From positions 1 through 5,839 of the forward strand of contig CANNNH010000103.1 in the NCBI GenBank assembly GCA_947505915.1: DNA of 5,839 nt. The letters run 5' to 3'. Source of the stretch: Comamonadaceae bacterium. GTDB taxonomy: Bacteria > Pseudomonadota > Gammaproteobacteria > Burkholderiales > Burkholderiaceae. Positions within the stretch are counted from its first letter, which is position 1. Each line of letters opens with the position of its first letter. Below the pieces are notes generated by a model. That model did not search any database. It had not been told where the DNA came from and worked only from the letters and a program-made list of their open reading frames with translations. Both the position numbers and the translations under genes were made by a program. Below, piece by piece: positions 5,645 to 5,839 of this stretch.

Positions 5645-5839
5645 TCAGTCCTGTGCTGATTTTTTGAGGCTGCGCTGCTTGGGTTTTTTGGCCCGCTTGA
5701 CGCTGCCGCCCGGGGTCAGGCGCTGGTTGCCAAGCACCCGCAGGGTTTTGACCTCGGGGCGCTGGCCGTAGCGGCTGCTGTTCTTGAGTACTTTGACATC
5801 ACGTGGGCCGGCCATGCGGTCTTCGCTGACTTTCTTTTC
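5645..5839 (-). CDS. Unrecognised protein, basic C-terminal tail (5' end outside window)
   Basis: A minus-strand frame is open from the window edge (5839) to TGA at 5645-5647, giving the last 64 residues of a protein that begins beyond the window. The tail is strongly basic: 19 lysines/arginines against 6 acidic residues, rising to a lysine/arginine cluster near the end (SVKRAKKPKQRSLKKSAQD). An earlier part reads MAGPRDVKVLKNSSRYGQRP. I do not recognise the family. The same orientation and the 43-bp gap to prlC, with no clear terminator, suggest possible co-transcription. Codon choice is GC-rich like the neighbours, which supports a real gene. An internal ATG (5813-5815) could start a short 56-residue protein, but the frame continues upstream of it to the edge. 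The basic tail might bind nucleic acid or an acidic surface, but nothing seen here decides this. Confidence 0.6.
   Translation of the reverse strand, partial: EKKVSEDRMAGPRDVKVLKNSSRYGQRPEVKTLRVLGNQRLTPGGSVKRAKKPKQRSLKKSAQD

Noticed and set aside
5627..5653. Possible intrinsic terminator on the minus strand (CAGG/CCTG stem 5640-5643 with 5650-5653, then a 7-T run at 5627-5633)
   Set aside because: The stem has only 4 bp and the T-run starts 6 nt after it, too weak and too far for a convincing terminator.

Overview
The window looks like chromosome from a GC-rich betaproteobacterium, most likely a Comamonadaceae member of the Rhodoferax/Polaromonas/Acidovorax type. This rests on strong G/C bias at third codon positions, on protein sequences that resemble Burkholderiales homologues as I remember them, and on a pair of C-run/G-run palindromic repeats of a kind I associate with that family's intergenic DNA. 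No similarity search was possible, so the taxonomic call is inference.

Left part (1-3456, + strand): four same-strand genes form a compact acid-sugar (tetronate) catabolic operon. They are the 3' end of ltnD (threonate dehydrogenase), otnK (3-oxo-tetronate kinase), otnC (3-oxo-tetronate 4-phosphate decarboxylase, class II aldolase family) and otnI (2-oxo-tetronate isomerase, Hyi-like TIM barrel). In the established pathway, threonate is oxidised by LtnD to 2-oxo-tetronate, isomerised by OtnI to 3-oxo-tetronate, phosphorylated at C4 by OtnK and decarboxylated by OtnC to dihydroxyacetone phosphate. ltnD/otnK and otnK/otnC each overlap by an ATGA; otnI follows after 51 bp. No transporter or regulator is in view; they may lie upstream of position 1.

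The oddest region is 446-617. The ltnD/otnK junction holds two 72-bp palindromic repeat units, 84 bp apart, lying in frame with otnK and free of stop codons. They either add about 54 residues of repeat-encoded peptide to the kinase N-terminus or form a structured leader ahead of a downstream GTG start.

Middle (3457-3573): the gap between convergent otnI and prlC has a G-run tract that fits a G-quadruplex pattern, followed by a REP-like inverted repeat pair resembling the dRS3 class (ATTCC-N10-GGAAT).

Right part (3574-5839, - strand): a full-length M3-family zinc oligopeptidase (oligopeptidase A, prlC), preceded 43 bp upstream by the 3' end of an unrecognised gene encoding a very basic C-terminal tail. 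These appear unrelated to tetronate metabolism. I found no RNA genes, CRISPR array, insertion sequence or phage genes. Apart from the unusual otnK leader and some divergent residues in OtnC, this is ordinary metabolic chromosome, and I see no evidence of a wholly new system.
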